From: Raineyella sp034933565
Lineage (GTDB): Bacteria > Actinomycetota > Actinomycetes > Propionibacteriales > Propionibacteriaceae
NCBI RefSeq assembly: GCF_034933565.1
Contig: NZ_JAYFNG010000053.1
Location: 11,598-75,597 of the forward strand
Reading direction: 5' to 3'
Length of the DNA: 64,000 bases
Every line of letters begins with the position of its first letter. Position 1 is the stretch's first letter. Below the pieces are notes generated by a model that did no database searches, was not told where the DNA came from, and worked only from the letters and a program-made list of their open reading frames with translations. Below, piece by piece: positions 41,956-51,486 of the stretch. The translations under genes were made by a program, and so were the position numbers.

Positions 41956-44229
41956 GTGTTCGACTCCGCTGACACCCGCCCGAGCGGCGCTCCCCGTGCC
42001 GCACGTCTCCCCCGGGAGCGCACCCATCACGGTCGCACCTTTCTCGATCCGTACGAGTGGCTGCGGGACGACGACCCGGCGGTGGACGCCTACCTGCGGG
42101 CGGAGAACGACTGGTTCGACGCCTGCACGGCCGACCAGGAAGAGCTGCGGCGCTCCCTCGTCGCCGACATCGCCGCCCGCACCCAGCAGACCGACCTCAG
42201 CGTGCCGGTGCGGGTGGTGCACGACACCGACCGCGGCCCCGTCACGTACTGGTACTACCGCCGGTTCGTGGCCGGCGACAGCTACCCGATCCAGGTGCGG
42301 TTGCGGACCGACGCCGGCCCCGACGAGCTGCCGCCACGACCGGCCGATGCCCCCGAGACGGAGGAGGTCCTGCTCGATCTCAATGCCCGGGCCGCGGGTC
42401 ACGACTTCTACCAGGTCGGCCTGCTCGACGTCTCCCCCGACGGCACCCTGCTGGCCTGGTCGGAGGACACCACCGGTGACGAACGGTTCACCGTACGGTT
42501 CCGCGATCTGATCACCGGGCAGGACCTGCCGGACACACTGCCCGAGGCGGCCTGGGGCGGGGTGTGGGCCGGGAACGAGGCGCTGGTCGTCACCCGGTGC
42601 GACGAGGCGTGGCGCCCCTTCCAGGTGGTGGTGCACGAGCTGGGCACCCCCGTCGAGGACGACCGCGTCGTGTGGACCGAGACCGACGAGAAGTTCTGGC
42701 TCTCGGTGGACGTCTCCCGCGACCGGCGCTGGGTGCTCATCGCCTCGGCGAGCAAGGACACCACCGAGTGCGCCCTGCTGCCCGCGACGGACCCGTACGG
42801 CCCGCCCCGGGTGGTGCTGCCGCGCACCGTCGGCCTCGAGTACGACGTCGAGGTCGGCCCGGACCGGCTGTGGATCACCCACAACGCGACGTTGGCCGAG
42901 GAACGTGCGGTGGACTTCGCCGTCGCCACCGCCCCGTTCACCGCCCGCTCCCTCGACGACTGGACCCCGGTGGTGCGGCCGTGTCCGGGGGTGCGGGTCC
43001 TCGGCGTCGACGCGTACGCCACCCATCAGGTCGTCCACGTCCGCCACGACGGCGCCCTGGACGCGTACGTGATCCCGACCGGCAGCTGGCAGGCGCAGAT
43101 CGCCGAGCCGGCCCGGGCGGACCGGCTGCCCGGGCGGTCGATCGCGGCCGCACTGACCGGCGTCGGCGCCGCGGGGCCCACCACCGTGCAGGCGCTGCCG
43201 CTGCCCGAGCTGGGCCCGCACCGGGTCCGTGCTGTCTTCACCTCGCTGGTCGACCCGCAGACGGTGGTGGAGTGCGATCTGTCCCCCGCCGGCGCACTGG
43301 CCGACACGCCGGTGCACGTCCTGCGGCGGACCCCGGTCCTCGACCACCCCGAGCACGGTCCCTACCGCCCGGAGGACTATCGACAGTCCCGGCTGTGGGC
43401 GACCGCTGACGACGGCACCCGGGTGCCGATCTCGGTCGTGCACCGCCGCGACGTGCCCCTCGACGGCACCGCCCCGGCCCTGCTCTACGGCTACGGGGCG
43501 TACGAGATCAGCATCGACCCGGAGTTCAGCATCTCCCGGTTGTCCCTGCTCGATCGCGGCTTCGTCGTCGCGCTCGCCCACGTCCGCGGCGGCGGCGAGC
43601 TCGGGCGCACCTGGTACGACGACGGCCGGCTGCTGCACAAGGTCCACACGTTCACCGATTTCGTCGCCTGTGCCCGCCGGCTGGTCGAGGCCGGCTACAC
43701 CCGGCCGGAGCGACTGGTGGCCGAGGGCGGCAGCGCCGGCGGACTGCTGATGGGCGCGGTCGCCAACCTCGCCCCCGAGGCGTTCGCGGGCATCCTGGCC
43801 GAGGTGCCGTTCGTCGACCCGTTGACGACGATCCTCAAGCCGGAGCTGCCGCTGACCGTGACCGAATGGGAGGAGTGGGGCGACCCGCTCACCGACCCGG
43901 CCGTGTACGACTACCTGGCCGGCTACTCCCCGTACGAGAACGTGGCCGCCCGGCACTACCCGAAGATCCTCGCCACCAGCGGCCTGCACGACACCCGGGT
44001 GTCGTACGTCGAGCCGGCGAAGTGGGTGGCCGCGCTGCGCCACACCGCCACGAACGCGGACACCGACATCCTGCTACGGGTGGAGATGGAGGCGGGCCAC
44101 GGCGGGGTGTCGGGCCGCTACGAAGGGTGGGCGGAGCGCGCCCGGGAACTGGCCTGGGTGATCACCGTCGCGGGCACCCAGCCGTACCGGGCCACAAGGC
44201 CTGGTCGGACCGGGCGAGGAGAATGGTGA
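41956..44229 (+). CDS. ptrB: Oligopeptidase B / protease II (prolyl oligopeptidase family S9A)
   Basis: Cytoplasmic serine peptidase that cuts short peptides, usually after basic residues. The 757-residue protein has the N-terminal HGRTFLDPYEWLRDDDP strand, a seven-bladed propeller (about 75-430), and the catalytic domain with the nucleophile S593 in EGGSAGG, the aspartate in SGLHDTRV and the histidine in MEAGHGG. Leaderless GTG start. The last dozen residues are encoded in low-complexity sequence just before a 21-bp tandem repeat. Confidence 0.93.
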   Translation: MFDSADTRPSGAPRAARLPRERTHHGRTFLDPYEWLRDDDPAVDAYLRAENDWFDACTADQEELRRSLVADIAARTQQTDLSVPVRVVHDTDRGPVTYWYYRRFVAGDSYPIQVRLRTDAGPDELPPRPADAPETEEVLLDLNARAAGHDFYQVGLLDVSPDGTLLAWSEDTTGDERFTVRFRDLITGQDLPDTLPEAAWGGVWAGNEALVVTRCDEAWRPFQVVVHELGTPVEDDRVVWTETDEKFWLSVDVSRDRRWVLIASASKDTTECALLPATDPYGPPRVVLPRTVGLEYDVEVGPDRLWITHNATLAEERAVDFAVATAPFTARSLDDWTPVVRPCPGVRVLGVDAYATHQVVHVRHDGALDAYVIPTGSWQAQIAEPARADRLPGRSIAAALTGVGAAGPTTVQALPLPELGPHRVRAVFTSLVDPQTVVECDLSPAGALADTPVHVLRRTPVLDHPEHGPYRPEDYRQSRLWATADDGTRVPISVVHRRDVPLDGTAPALLYGYGAYEISIDPEFSISRLSLLDRGFVVALAHVRGGGELGRTWYDDGRLLHKVHTFTDFVACARRLVEAGYTRPERLVAEGGSAGGLLMGAVANLAPEAFAGILAEVPFVDPLTTILKPELPLTVTEWEEWGDPLTDPAVYDYLAGYSPYENVAARHYPKILATSGLHDTRVSYVEPAKWVAALRHTATNADTDILLRVEMEAGHGGVSGRYEGWAERARELAWVITVAGTQPYRATRPGRTGRGEW

Positions 44230-44269
44230 CAGTCCGCAGGTCCGGCTGGACAGTCCGCAGGTCCGGCTG
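44228..44269. repeat. Perfect 21-bp tandem duplication at the ptrB stop
   Basis: Two abutting copies, 44228-44248 and 44249-44269, each containing ACAGTCCGCAGGTCCGGCTG. The first overlaps the last bases of the ptrB stop codon. Short tandem copies like this recur at several gene ends in the window. Confidence 0.9.
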
Positions 44270-44414
44270 ACATGAGAGAGCCCCGGCGCTGCGTGCTGCG
44301 CCGACCGGGCCCCGACGGGACGCCGACCACCCACCGTGCCCACCCCGAGCTGTCATTGACGGGTCAACCCTGACCGGTCACAGGCCCGGATCAGGGTCGG
44401 CTCAGGGTGTCTTC

Positions 44415-44426
44415 GGGAATGAATTC
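44415..44426. promoter_or_regulatory. Inverted repeat in the sigB leader
   Basis: GGAAT-GA-ATTCC, about 50 bp before the sigB start, followed by GGAC-N7-GTCC. Possible regulator site or part of a sigma-factor-specific promoter; weak evidence. Confidence 0.35.
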
Positions 44427-44475
44427 CACGCTGAGGGACGTTGAATGTCCGTAGGCAACGGAAAGGGGCCCCCCT

Positions 44476-45450
44476 GTGGCTACGACGCGCACACGCACCA
44501 GTGATGGCATCGACGGCAAGGATGCGGTCGGACTCTACCTCGACGGCATCGCCAAGACCCCGCTGCTGAGCGCCGAAGAGGAAGTCGCCCTCGCGAAGAA
44601 GATAGAACTCGGACTCTATGCCGAGCACATCCTGTCCGGAGACGTCACCATGGCGGACCGGCGGGCCGCCGTCGCGGAGCGCGACGGCCTCATCCTTCGG
44701 CGCCCGAGCGTCGAAGAGCTCAGATTCCTCGTCGCCGAGGGCGAGGAGGCCATGCAGCAGTTCGTCCAGGCCAACCTGCGTCTGGTCGTCTCGGTCGCCC
44801 GGAAGTACGGCCGCGGCCAGATGCCGCTGCTCGACCTCGTCCAGGAGGGCAACACGGGCCTGATCAGGGCGGTCGAGAAGTTCGACTACGCCAAGGGATT
44901 CAAGTTCTCGACGTACGCCACCTGGTGGGTACGCCAGTCGATCTCCCGCGGCATCGCCCAGCAGGGACGCATCGTACGGCTGCCGGTCCACGTGGCCGAG
45001 CAGGTCAACCAGGTCGGGGCCGTCCGCCGCACGCTCGAGCGTGCCCTCGGGCGCGAGCCCGAGCTGGCCGAGATCGCCGCCGAGATGGGGCTGGAGGAGG
45101 AGAAGGTCGTCGATCTGATCCGCTTCGGGCATGACCACGTCAGTCTCGACGCGCCGGTGGAGCAGGACGGTGACACGGCACTGGGTGACCTGATCGCCCG
45201 GGAACCGATGCCCGGCCCCGATGAGGTCGTCCTGGACGCGGAGGACCACGCGTTCCTGGAGGAACTGCTCGCCACCCTGGACGACCGTTCGGCCGATGTC
45301 GTACGGCGCCGCTACGGTCTGCTCGACGGACGCCAGGCCAAGCTCGCCGACATCGGCGCGGTCTGGGGCATCACCGCCGAGCGGGTCCGCCAGATCGAAC
45401 GGCACGCGATCACCCAGCTGCGCGTCCGCAGCGAGGAGATGGCCGCCTGA
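44476..45450 (+). CDS. sigB: Primary-like (group 2) RNA polymerase sigma factor SigB
   Basis: Non-essential relative of SigA, used in stress or stationary phase in actinobacteria. The 324-residue protein has region 1.2 (AVGLYLDGIAKTPLLSAEEE), region 2 with the core-binding and -10 recognition segments (LLDLVQEGNTGLIRAVEKFDYAKGFKF in pieces), and region 4 (TAERVRQIERHAITQLR); it lacks SigA's long basic head. GTG 44476 follows GGAAAGG. Its strong terminator is shared with tesB. The leader contains an inverted repeat. Confidence 0.93.
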   Translation: MATTRTRTSDGIDGKDAVGLYLDGIAKTPLLSAEEEVALAKKIELGLYAEHILSGDVTMADRRAAVAERDGLILRRPSVEELRFLVAEGEEAMQQFVQANLRLVVSVARKYGRGQMPLLDLVQEGNTGLIRAVEKFDYAKGFKFSTYATWWVRQSISRGIAQQGRIVRLPVHVAEQVNQVGAVRRTLERALGREPELAEIAAEMGLEEEKVVDLIRFGHDHVSLDAPVEQDGDTALGDLIAREPMPGPDEVVLDAEDHAFLEELLATLDDRSADVVRRRYGLLDGRQAKLADIGAVWGITAERVRQIERHAITQLRVRSEEMAA

Positions 45451-45483
45451 CAACCGACCACGGGTCGGTCGCTACGAGAAAGA

Positions 45484-45528
45484 TTCGGCCGGGGAGGCAG
45501 CGCCCAGTGCACTGCCTCCCCGGCCGAA
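45484..45528. terminator. Bidirectional terminator between sigB and tesB
   Basis: Perfect 17-bp stem TTCGGCCGGGGAGGCAG with its complement, between convergent genes. Confidence 0.9.
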
Positions 45529-45654
45529 CATCGTTCCCGGTCCGGTCACCGGATCTCATCGCATGCCCGGCCGGGCCGGATCGCGCGCCCGGCCGGTGGC
45601 CGGGGGACGCCGGCCGGTGGCCCCGAGGCGCCCGCGGCCACCGGGCCGGCCCGC

Positions 45655-46530
45655 CTAGGCTTTGCGGATCAGGCCCTCCTGGGCCTGGGTCGAGACCAGT
45701 TCACCGTTCTGGAACACCCGGCCGAGGGCCAGCCCGACGGCCATCGACGCCGACGGCGAGACCTGTTCGAAGAGCATCCAGTCGTCCACCCGGAACGGCC
45801 GGTGGAACCAGGTCGAATGATCCAGCGAGACTGCGAGCAGCTCGGGGCTGAAGCTCACGCCGTGGCTGACCAGGGTCGTGGTCAGCAGCGACACGTCCGA
45901 CAGGTAGGCCAGGATGCAGTCGTGCAGCCGCTGGTTGACCACCGGATCGGTGCCGACGTCCGGGATCCGCCCGTTGGTGCGGTACCAGAAGCGCTGGGCG
46001 GACGGATGTGCGGCGTGTTCCTTCGCCTCCCCCACCCAGCGGATGTCGAGTACGCCCCATTCCTCGTCGACATCGAGGAACGGCAGGCCCATCCGCCGGT
46101 AGACCCGCTCGGTCTCGGGCCCGCCGTCGAGGCGGGGGCACTCGTCCGGGCCGGGGATGTCCGGCGGCAGGGAGTCCTGGTGCTCGAGCCCCTCCTCGGG
46201 GACCTTGAACGAGGCGGTGAGCCGGAAGATCTGCTTGCCGTGCTGCTTCGCGGTCACCGAGCGGGTGGTGAACGTACGGCCGTCACGCTCGGCGGAGACG
46301 TAGTAGATCAGCGGGGCGTCGTACTTGCCCGGTCGGAGGAAGTAGGCGTGCAGGGAGTGCACCCGGCGGTCGAGCGGCACGGTGAAGTAGGCCGCGGCCA
46401 GGGCCTGGGCGAGCACCTGTCCCCCGAACACCCGCTGCAGTCCCGACTGTGGGTTGCGCCCCCGGTAGAGACCGGGCTCGATCTCCTCCAGCTGCATCAG
46501 GTCGACGAGGTCTTGGATGCTCTTGGGCAC
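45655..46530 (-). CDS. tesB: Acyl-CoA thioesterase II
   Basis: Hydrolyses acyl-CoA to free fatty acid and CoA. A double hot-dog protein of 291 residues: RVFGGQVLAQALAAA and RRVHSLHAYFLRPG in the first half, LAVSLDHSTWFHRPFRVDDWMLFEQ (with the catalytic aspartate) and LVSTQAQEGLIR in the second. A GTG at 46530 with AGGA 7 nt upstream is chosen over ATG 46554, which lies inside the upstream gene and has no site. The PAC2 gene ends 4 nt before it, so they are cotranscribed. Confidence 0.93.
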   Translation of the reverse strand: MPKSIQDLVDLMQLEEIEPGLYRGRNPQSGLQRVFGGQVLAQALAAAYFTVPLDRRVHSLHAYFLRPGKYDAPLIYYVSAERDGRTFTTRSVTAKQHGKQIFRLTASFKVPEEGLEHQDSLPPDIPGPDECPRLDGGPETERVYRRMGLPFLDVDEEWGVLDIRWVGEAKEHAAHPSAQRFWYRTNGRIPDVGTDPVVNQRLHDCILAYLSDVSLLTTTLVSHGVSFSPELLAVSLDHSTWFHRPFRVDDWMLFEQVSPSASMAVGLALGRVFQNGELVSTQAQEGLIRKA

Positions 46531-46534
46531 CGAA

Positions 46535-47452
46535 TCATCCTTCCGGGGTGTCACCGTCCCCTGTGTCGCGGCGACGGTCGTGTTCGGCCAGAAATCGTTC
46601 GAACTCCTCGGCGAGTTCGTCCGCGCTGGGCAGGTCGCCCACCAAGGTGCGGAACTCGTCGTAGTTCGACTCCAGAATGGACACTACCGCCGGACCGTTC
46701 TCGGTCGCCGCAACCTGCTGGTCGATTTCGGCACGGTTCGCCACCGCCCGCTCCTCCAGCTCCGCCGGCACCAGGTTGAGCCCGCACGAGGCCTGGATCG
46801 CCTCCAGCGCCGCCAGGGCGGAGGCCACGTGCTCCGACTTGCCCAGGTAGTAGGGCACGCACACGTCGATGCCCAGCGTCCGATGGCCCTTCTCGGCGAG
46901 CACCGCCTCCAGGTACGTGCCGAACGTCGCCATCACCGACAGCGAGCCGCTGAACGCGTCCCACGGGTGCAGCACCAGCTCCGGGTCGGGCGAATGGGTG
47001 AAGACCTGCGGCGGCCGGGTGTGCGGGACCCGCATCGGCAGTCCGGTGAGGTTGACCGTCAGACGTACGTCCAGGGCCGCGATGAGCTCGAGCACCGCGG
47101 CGACCGCCCGGTCCCAGAGCAGCATCGGCTCGGGCCCGACCAGGGCCAGGAAGGTCTCCCCGGCCGCATCGGTCATCGCCTGGAGCACCAGCTCCGGGGC
47201 AGGGGTCCGGGTGAAGTGGCCGTCCTCGAAGTCGAGCTCCGGGCGCCGGTCGGCGTACTGGGTGAGCAGGTCGAGGTCGAACCGGGCCAGCGGCCGGTGA
47301 CTGAACAGGCCGAGCAGGTGGTCGCCGACGACCTGTTGCAGCTCCCCGGCGCTGCCCGCGCCGTCCAGCAGGAGCAGCAGGACCGGGCGCTTCCCACCCA
47401 GCTCGGCCCAGCCATCGCGGTGGGTCCGGTACAGCGGGAGGGATGGGGACAT
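46535..47452 (-). CDS. PAC2 family protein (proteasome assembly chaperone-like)
   Basis: A 305-residue protein of the PAC2 superfamily: RPVLLLLLDGAGSAG, a middle with LTGLPMRVPHTRP, GTYLEAVLAEKGHRTLGIDVCVPYYLG, and an acidic C-terminus. Family knowledge: archaeal and eukaryotic members help proteasome assembly; actinobacterial ones are unassigned. ATG 47452 is leaderless, with TACTGT 7 nt upstream. Upstream partner of tesB. Confidence 0.87.
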   Translation of the reverse strand: MSPSLPLYRTHRDGWAELGGKRPVLLLLLDGAGSAGELQQVVGDHLLGLFSHRPLARFDLDLLTQYADRRPELDFEDGHFTRTPAPELVLQAMTDAAGETFLALVGPEPMLLWDRAVAAVLELIAALDVRLTVNLTGLPMRVPHTRPPQVFTHSPDPELVLHPWDAFSGSLSVMATFGTYLEAVLAEKGHRTLGIDVCVPYYLGKSEHVASALAALEAIQASCGLNLVPAELEERAVANRAEIDQQVAATENGPAVVSILESNYDEFRTLVGDLPSADELAEEFERFLAEHDRRRDTGDGDTPEG

Positions 47453-47459
47453 GGTCCCC

Positions 47460-47465
47460 ACAGTA
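47460..47465 (-). promoter_or_regulatory. -10 element of the leaderless PAC2 gene
   Basis: TACTGT on the minus strand, 7 nt before ATG 47452. The spacer GGGGACC is the same as at the SulP gene. Confidence 0.6.
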
Positions 47466-47547
47466 CCCGCCCGCCCATCAGCCGGGGCCGGCGACGGAGC
47501 CGGACCACCCCACCGGCCAGGGCCGATGACGGGAACCGTGCCCGGGC

Positions 47548-47605
47548 GCCGGTGACGAGAACCGGGCCGACCCATCAGGCGGAGCCGGTGACGAGAACCG
47601 GGCCG
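47548..47605. repeat. 22-bp direct repeat, period 36, after hrpA
   Basis: A perfect 22-bp unit (core GCCGGTGACGAGAACCGGG) at 47548-47569 and 47584-47605, with a weaker third copy near 47523. Lies between hrpA and the PAC2 gene. No terminator hairpin is evident. Confidence 0.8.
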
Positions 47606-47629
47606 GATGACCCGGTGGCCGGGCCGGAT

Positions 47630-50600
47630 TCAGGCAGTGGCGCGCTCGAGCGCCTTGCGGACCCGCTTGGCGGAGATCGTCATCCGGGTGCCGAGGGTCT
47701 GGGCGAACAGGCTGACCCGCAGTTCCTCCAGCATCCAACCGATTTCCTCGATGTCGGCGGGGAGCCGACCCGGGGGTTGGCCCGCGCACAGGTCCGCGTA
47801 GGCGTCCTCGAGGAGGTTCACCGTCTCCATCGCCCGGCTGTCGCGGGCGGCGGCACCCGGCAGGGCGGCCAGTCGGGCGACGATCGCCTTGAGATAGACG
47901 GGGAGCCGCTCGTAGTAGGGGTCGTCGGTGGCCGCGATGAATCCCGGGAAGACCAGAGCGGCGCGCTGCTCGGTGACGTCGGCGCGGACATCGGGGTCGA
48001 TGACCGAGGCCAGCGCAAGGCTGATCTGCTGGTCGGCCCGCAGGATCTCGGCAGCCACGGCCACCACGTGGCGCATGTGATCGGCGTTGTCCTGTCGTAC
48101 GGTGTCGCAGAGGGCGGCGAACGCCCGCTCGTCGCGGATGTCGACCGGATCGACGACCCGGGCGACCAGATCGCCGACCGACTTCAGCCGGGCGTCGGCG
48201 AGCAGCTCGGGCACCGAGGCGTACGGGCTGGAGCCGAGGGCGAACTTGTCCGGGTTGGGCAGGTGGGAGACGACCCACCGGGTCGGGTCCGGCGTGTTGA
48301 GCAGGACCAGCCGGCGCAGACCGGCCCGGTGGCTGGTCGCGGCATGGGCGGCGGTGTCCTGCACGACGCTGCCGACGGTGGCGCCCTCGTCGGCCAGGGC
48401 CGGATGGCCGGTGGCCCGGGTGCCTCCGCGCGCCACCGTCACCTCCCGCGGCAAGGTGCCGAACGCCCAGGTGACCGAGCCGGCGTGTCCGGCCGTACGG
48501 GAAGCCTTCGACAGGGTCGCCGCCACCGAACGGGTGTGGTCCTGCTGGAGCGCGGCGAGGTCCTTGCCCCGGGCCATCTCCACCTCGGTGGCCGGACCGC
48601 CATCGCCATGGTCGGTGCGGACGACGACGAAGGTGACCCGCAGGTGATCGGGCAGCCGGGCCGGATCCCAGTCGGCGGGCGCGACGCGCAGGCCCACGTC
48701 GGCGGCCAGCCGGCGCCCGAGCGCGGCGGTGAGGGAGGTGGCCGCCGGGTCGACCGGCCCGGCGGTGATGTCCTCGTCGAGCTCGGCGAGCAGCCGCCGG
48801 GCCCAGTCGGGGGCCGGCACCACCCGGGTGCGCTGGGCCTTGGGCAGGGAGCGGATCAGCTGGGTGACGAGGTCGAGCCGCAGTCCGGGCACCTGCCAGC
48901 TGAACGGGGCGGCGGGCAGTTCGCTGAGGACCGGCAGCGGGACGCGTACGCTCACCCCGTCGGCACCGGCCCCCGGGTCGAACACGTACTCCACGGCCAG
49001 GGTGTGCCCCGCCACCTGCCAGGTGTCGGGGAAGTCGCCGGCCCGGCCGAGGTCGGCACTGTCCTGCACCATGTCCTCGAGGGCCAGGTCGAGGAAGGTG
49101 TCCGCCTCGCGGCGCTTGGTCCGCCACCAGGCGTCGAACCCTGCCACCGTGCACACGTCGGTGGGGATCCGGGCGTCGTAGAAGTCGAAGATCGCCTGGT
49201 CGTCGACGACGATGTCGCGGCGGCGGGTCCGCTCCTCGAGCTCCTCGGCCCGCCGGCGGGTCTCCTCGTTGCGGGACCAGAAGTGGTGCCGGGTGTGCCA
49301 CTCCCCCTCGACCAGGGCGGAGCGGATGAAGATCTCCCGCGCGGCGACCGGGTCGACCCGGGCGTACGACACCTGACGGCGCGCGATCACCGGGACCCCG
49401 TACAGGCTGGCGGTCTCGTACGCCACCGCCTGGCCGGCGCGCATCGACCAGTGCGGCTCGGCGTAGTGCCGCTTGAGCAGGTGGCCGCCGACCTCCTCCA
49501 CCCAGTCGGCGCGGATCCCCGCGACGGTGTGGGCCCACAACCGGGTGGTCTCGACCAGCTCGTTGGCCATCACCAGCTCCGGCGGGTGCTTGGCGAGGGA
49601 GGAGCCCGGGTTGATCGCGAACCGGGCGCCCCGGGCGCCGAGATACTCCCGCGGGCCGCGACGGATCCGGCCCCGGCCGTCGCGAGGGCGGTGCTTCTTC
49701 TCGTCCTTGAGATCGGCCAGGCCGATGTGCGACAACAGGCCGGTCAGCACCGCGATGTGCACCCGGTCGGCGTCGGCCGCCTGCTGGTTGCGGTTCAGGC
49801 CCAGGTCGCGGCAGATGTCACGCAGCTGGTTCTGCAGGTCCTGCCACTCACGGATCCGCAGGTAGTTGAGGAACTCCTCGCGGCACATCCGCCGGAAGGC
49901 GTTGCCGGACATCTCCCGACGGCGGGTGGTCAGGTAGTCCCACAGCCGCAGCAGCGCGACGAAGTCCGACCCGTCGGGCTCCGGGGCCGGTCCGTCGCCG
50001 GCCGTCGACGTCCCCTCGGCCGGCATCGGTGCCCAGAACCGCCGGTGCAGCTGATCGGCCTTCTCCCGCTGCTCGCGCGGCCGTTCCCGGGGGTCCTGGA
50101 TGGTGAGGCCGGCGACCAGCACGACCATCTCGCGCAGGCAGCCGTAGTGCTCCCCCGCCAGCAGCATCCGGCCCATCCGGGGATCGAGCGGGATCCGGGC
50201 CAGCTGGTGGCCGAGCCGGGTCAGCCGGGGCCGGGACCGGGTGGCCTGCGGGGCAAGCGCCCCCAGTTCGTCGAGCAGCCGCATGCCGTCGGTGATCTGC
50301 ACCGACTCCGGCGCCTCGACGAACGGGAAGCCCTCGATGTCACCCAGCCGTACCTCGGCCATCTGCAGGATGACCGAGGCGAGGTTGGTCCGCAGGATCT
50401 CCGGCTCGGTGAACTCGGGGCGGGACAGATAGTCCTCCTCCGAGTACAACCGGACGCAGATGCCCGGTGCGACCCGGCCGCACCGGCCGGCCCGCTGATC
50501 GGCCGAGGCCCGCGAGACGGGTTCGATCGGCAGCCGCTGCACCTTGGTCCGGGTGGAGTAGCGGGAGATCCGGGCGGTGCCGGGGTCGATGACGTAGCGG

Positions 50601-51442
50601 ATCCCGGGGACGGTCAACGAGGTCTCGGCGACATTGGTGGCGAGCACGACCCGCCGGCCGGTGTGCGGGGTGAAGACCCGGTGTTGCTCGGCGGCCGACA
50701 GCCGGGCGTACAGCGGCAGCACCTCGGTGCGCGGCAGCTTCAGGTCGCTGATCGCCTCGGCGGCGTCGCGGATCTCCCGCTCCCCGGACAGGAAGACGAG
50801 GATGTCCCCGGGGCCCTCGGCCGACAGCTCGCGGATCGCGTCGCAGATCCCCTCGTTCTGGTCCTTCTCCACCGCCGGGCGGCCCTCGTCATCGGCCCCG
50901 GCATCGACCAGCGGGCGATAGCGCAGCTCAACGGGATACGTACGTCCCGACACCTCGATCACCGGGGCGTCGTCGAAGTGCCGGCTGAACCGCTCGGTGT
51001 CGATGGTGGCGGAGGTGACGATGACCTTCAGGTCGGGGCGGCGTGGCAGCAGCTGCTTGAGATAGCCGAGCAAGAAGTCGATGTTGAGCGACCGCTCGTG
51101 GGCCTCGTCGATGATGATCGTGTCCCACGACCGCAGGTCGCGGTCGTGGGAGATCCCGGCGAGCAGGATGCCGTCGGTCATCACCGTCAGGGCCGTCTCA
51201 CGCTGCGCCTTGCGGGTGAACCGGACCTGGTAGCCGACCTCGTCACCGAGCTCGACCGCCATCTCCTCGGCGATCCGTTCCGCCACGGTGCGCGCAGCGA
51301 GCCGTCGCGGCTGGGTGTGCGCGATCCGCGTACGACCCAGCTGCAGGCACAGCTTCGGCAGCTGCGTGGTCTTGCCCGATCCTGTCTCCCCGGCGACGAT
51401 GACGACCTGGGACTGTGACAGAGCTGCGGCGATGTCGTCCAC
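47630..51442 (-). CDS. hrpA: ATP-dependent RNA helicase HrpA
   Basis: Large DEAH-box RNA helicase involved in rescue of colliding ribosomes and mRNA turnover. Motif I GETGSGKTTQ, motif II DEAH (IIIDEAHERSLNIDFLLGY), motif III SAT and motif VI QRAGRCGR are all present in the first 350 residues, followed by the HA2/OB region and the long C-terminal DUF3418 domain. From GTG 51442 the protein has 1270 residues. The in-frame upstream codons (SPTITFPAELPISAR) match the family N-terminus, but the only extra start is a CTG at 51490 overlapping the upstream stop. GTG 51442 is therefore a conservative choice. Confidence 0.92.
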   Translation of the reverse strand: MDDIAAALSQSQVVIVAGETGSGKTTQLPKLCLQLGRTRIAHTQPRRLAARTVAERIAEEMAVELGDEVGYQVRFTRKAQRETALTVMTDGILLAGISHDRDLRSWDTIIIDEAHERSLNIDFLLGYLKQLLPRRPDLKVIVTSATIDTERFSRHFDDAPVIEVSGRTYPVELRYRPLVDAGADDEGRPAVEKDQNEGICDAIRELSAEGPGDILVFLSGEREIRDAAEAISDLKLPRTEVLPLYARLSAAEQHRVFTPHTGRRVVLATNVAETSLTVPGIRYVIDPGTARISRYSTRTKVQRLPIEPVSRASADQRAGRCGRVAPGICVRLYSEEDYLSRPEFTEPEILRTNLASVILQMAEVRLGDIEGFPFVEAPESVQITDGMRLLDELGALAPQATRSRPRLTRLGHQLARIPLDPRMGRMLLAGEHYGCLREMVVLVAGLTIQDPRERPREQREKADQLHRRFWAPMPAEGTSTAGDGPAPEPDGSDFVALLRLWDYLTTRRREMSGNAFRRMCREEFLNYLRIREWQDLQNQLRDICRDLGLNRNQQAADADRVHIAVLTGLLSHIGLADLKDEKKHRPRDGRGRIRRGPREYLGARGARFAINPGSSLAKHPPELVMANELVETTRLWAHTVAGIRADWVEEVGGHLLKRHYAEPHWSMRAGQAVAYETASLYGVPVIARRQVSYARVDPVAAREIFIRSALVEGEWHTRHHFWSRNEETRRRAEELEERTRRRDIVVDDQAIFDFYDARIPTDVCTVAGFDAWWRTKRREADTFLDLALEDMVQDSADLGRAGDFPDTWQVAGHTLAVEYVFDPGAGADGVSVRVPLPVLSELPAAPFSWQVPGLRLDLVTQLIRSLPKAQRTRVVPAPDWARRLLAELDEDITAGPVDPAATSLTAALGRRLAADVGLRVAPADWDPARLPDHLRVTFVVVRTDHGDGGPATEVEMARGKDLAALQQDHTRSVAATLSKASRTAGHAGSVTWAFGTLPREVTVARGGTRATGHPALADEGATVGSVVQDTAAHAATSHRAGLRRLVLLNTPDPTRWVVSHLPNPDKFALGSSPYASVPELLADARLKSVGDLVARVVDPVDIRDERAFAALCDTVRQDNADHMRHVVAVAAEILRADQQISLALASVIDPDVRADVTEQRAALVFPGFIAATDDPYYERLPVYLKAIVARLAALPGAAARDSRAMETVNLLEDAYADLCAGQPPGRLPADIEEIGWMLEELRVSLFAQTLGTRMTISAKRVRKALERATA

Positions 51443-51486
51443 CCGCGCGCTGATCGGCAGCTCCGCGGGGAAGGTGATGGTGGGGC

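Noticed and set aside
46517..51418. A 1633-codon open frame opposite hrpA and the PAC2 gene
   Set aside because: Long frames opposite GC-rich genes are expected because stop codons are rare there. The opposite strand encodes HrpA with all helicase motifs.
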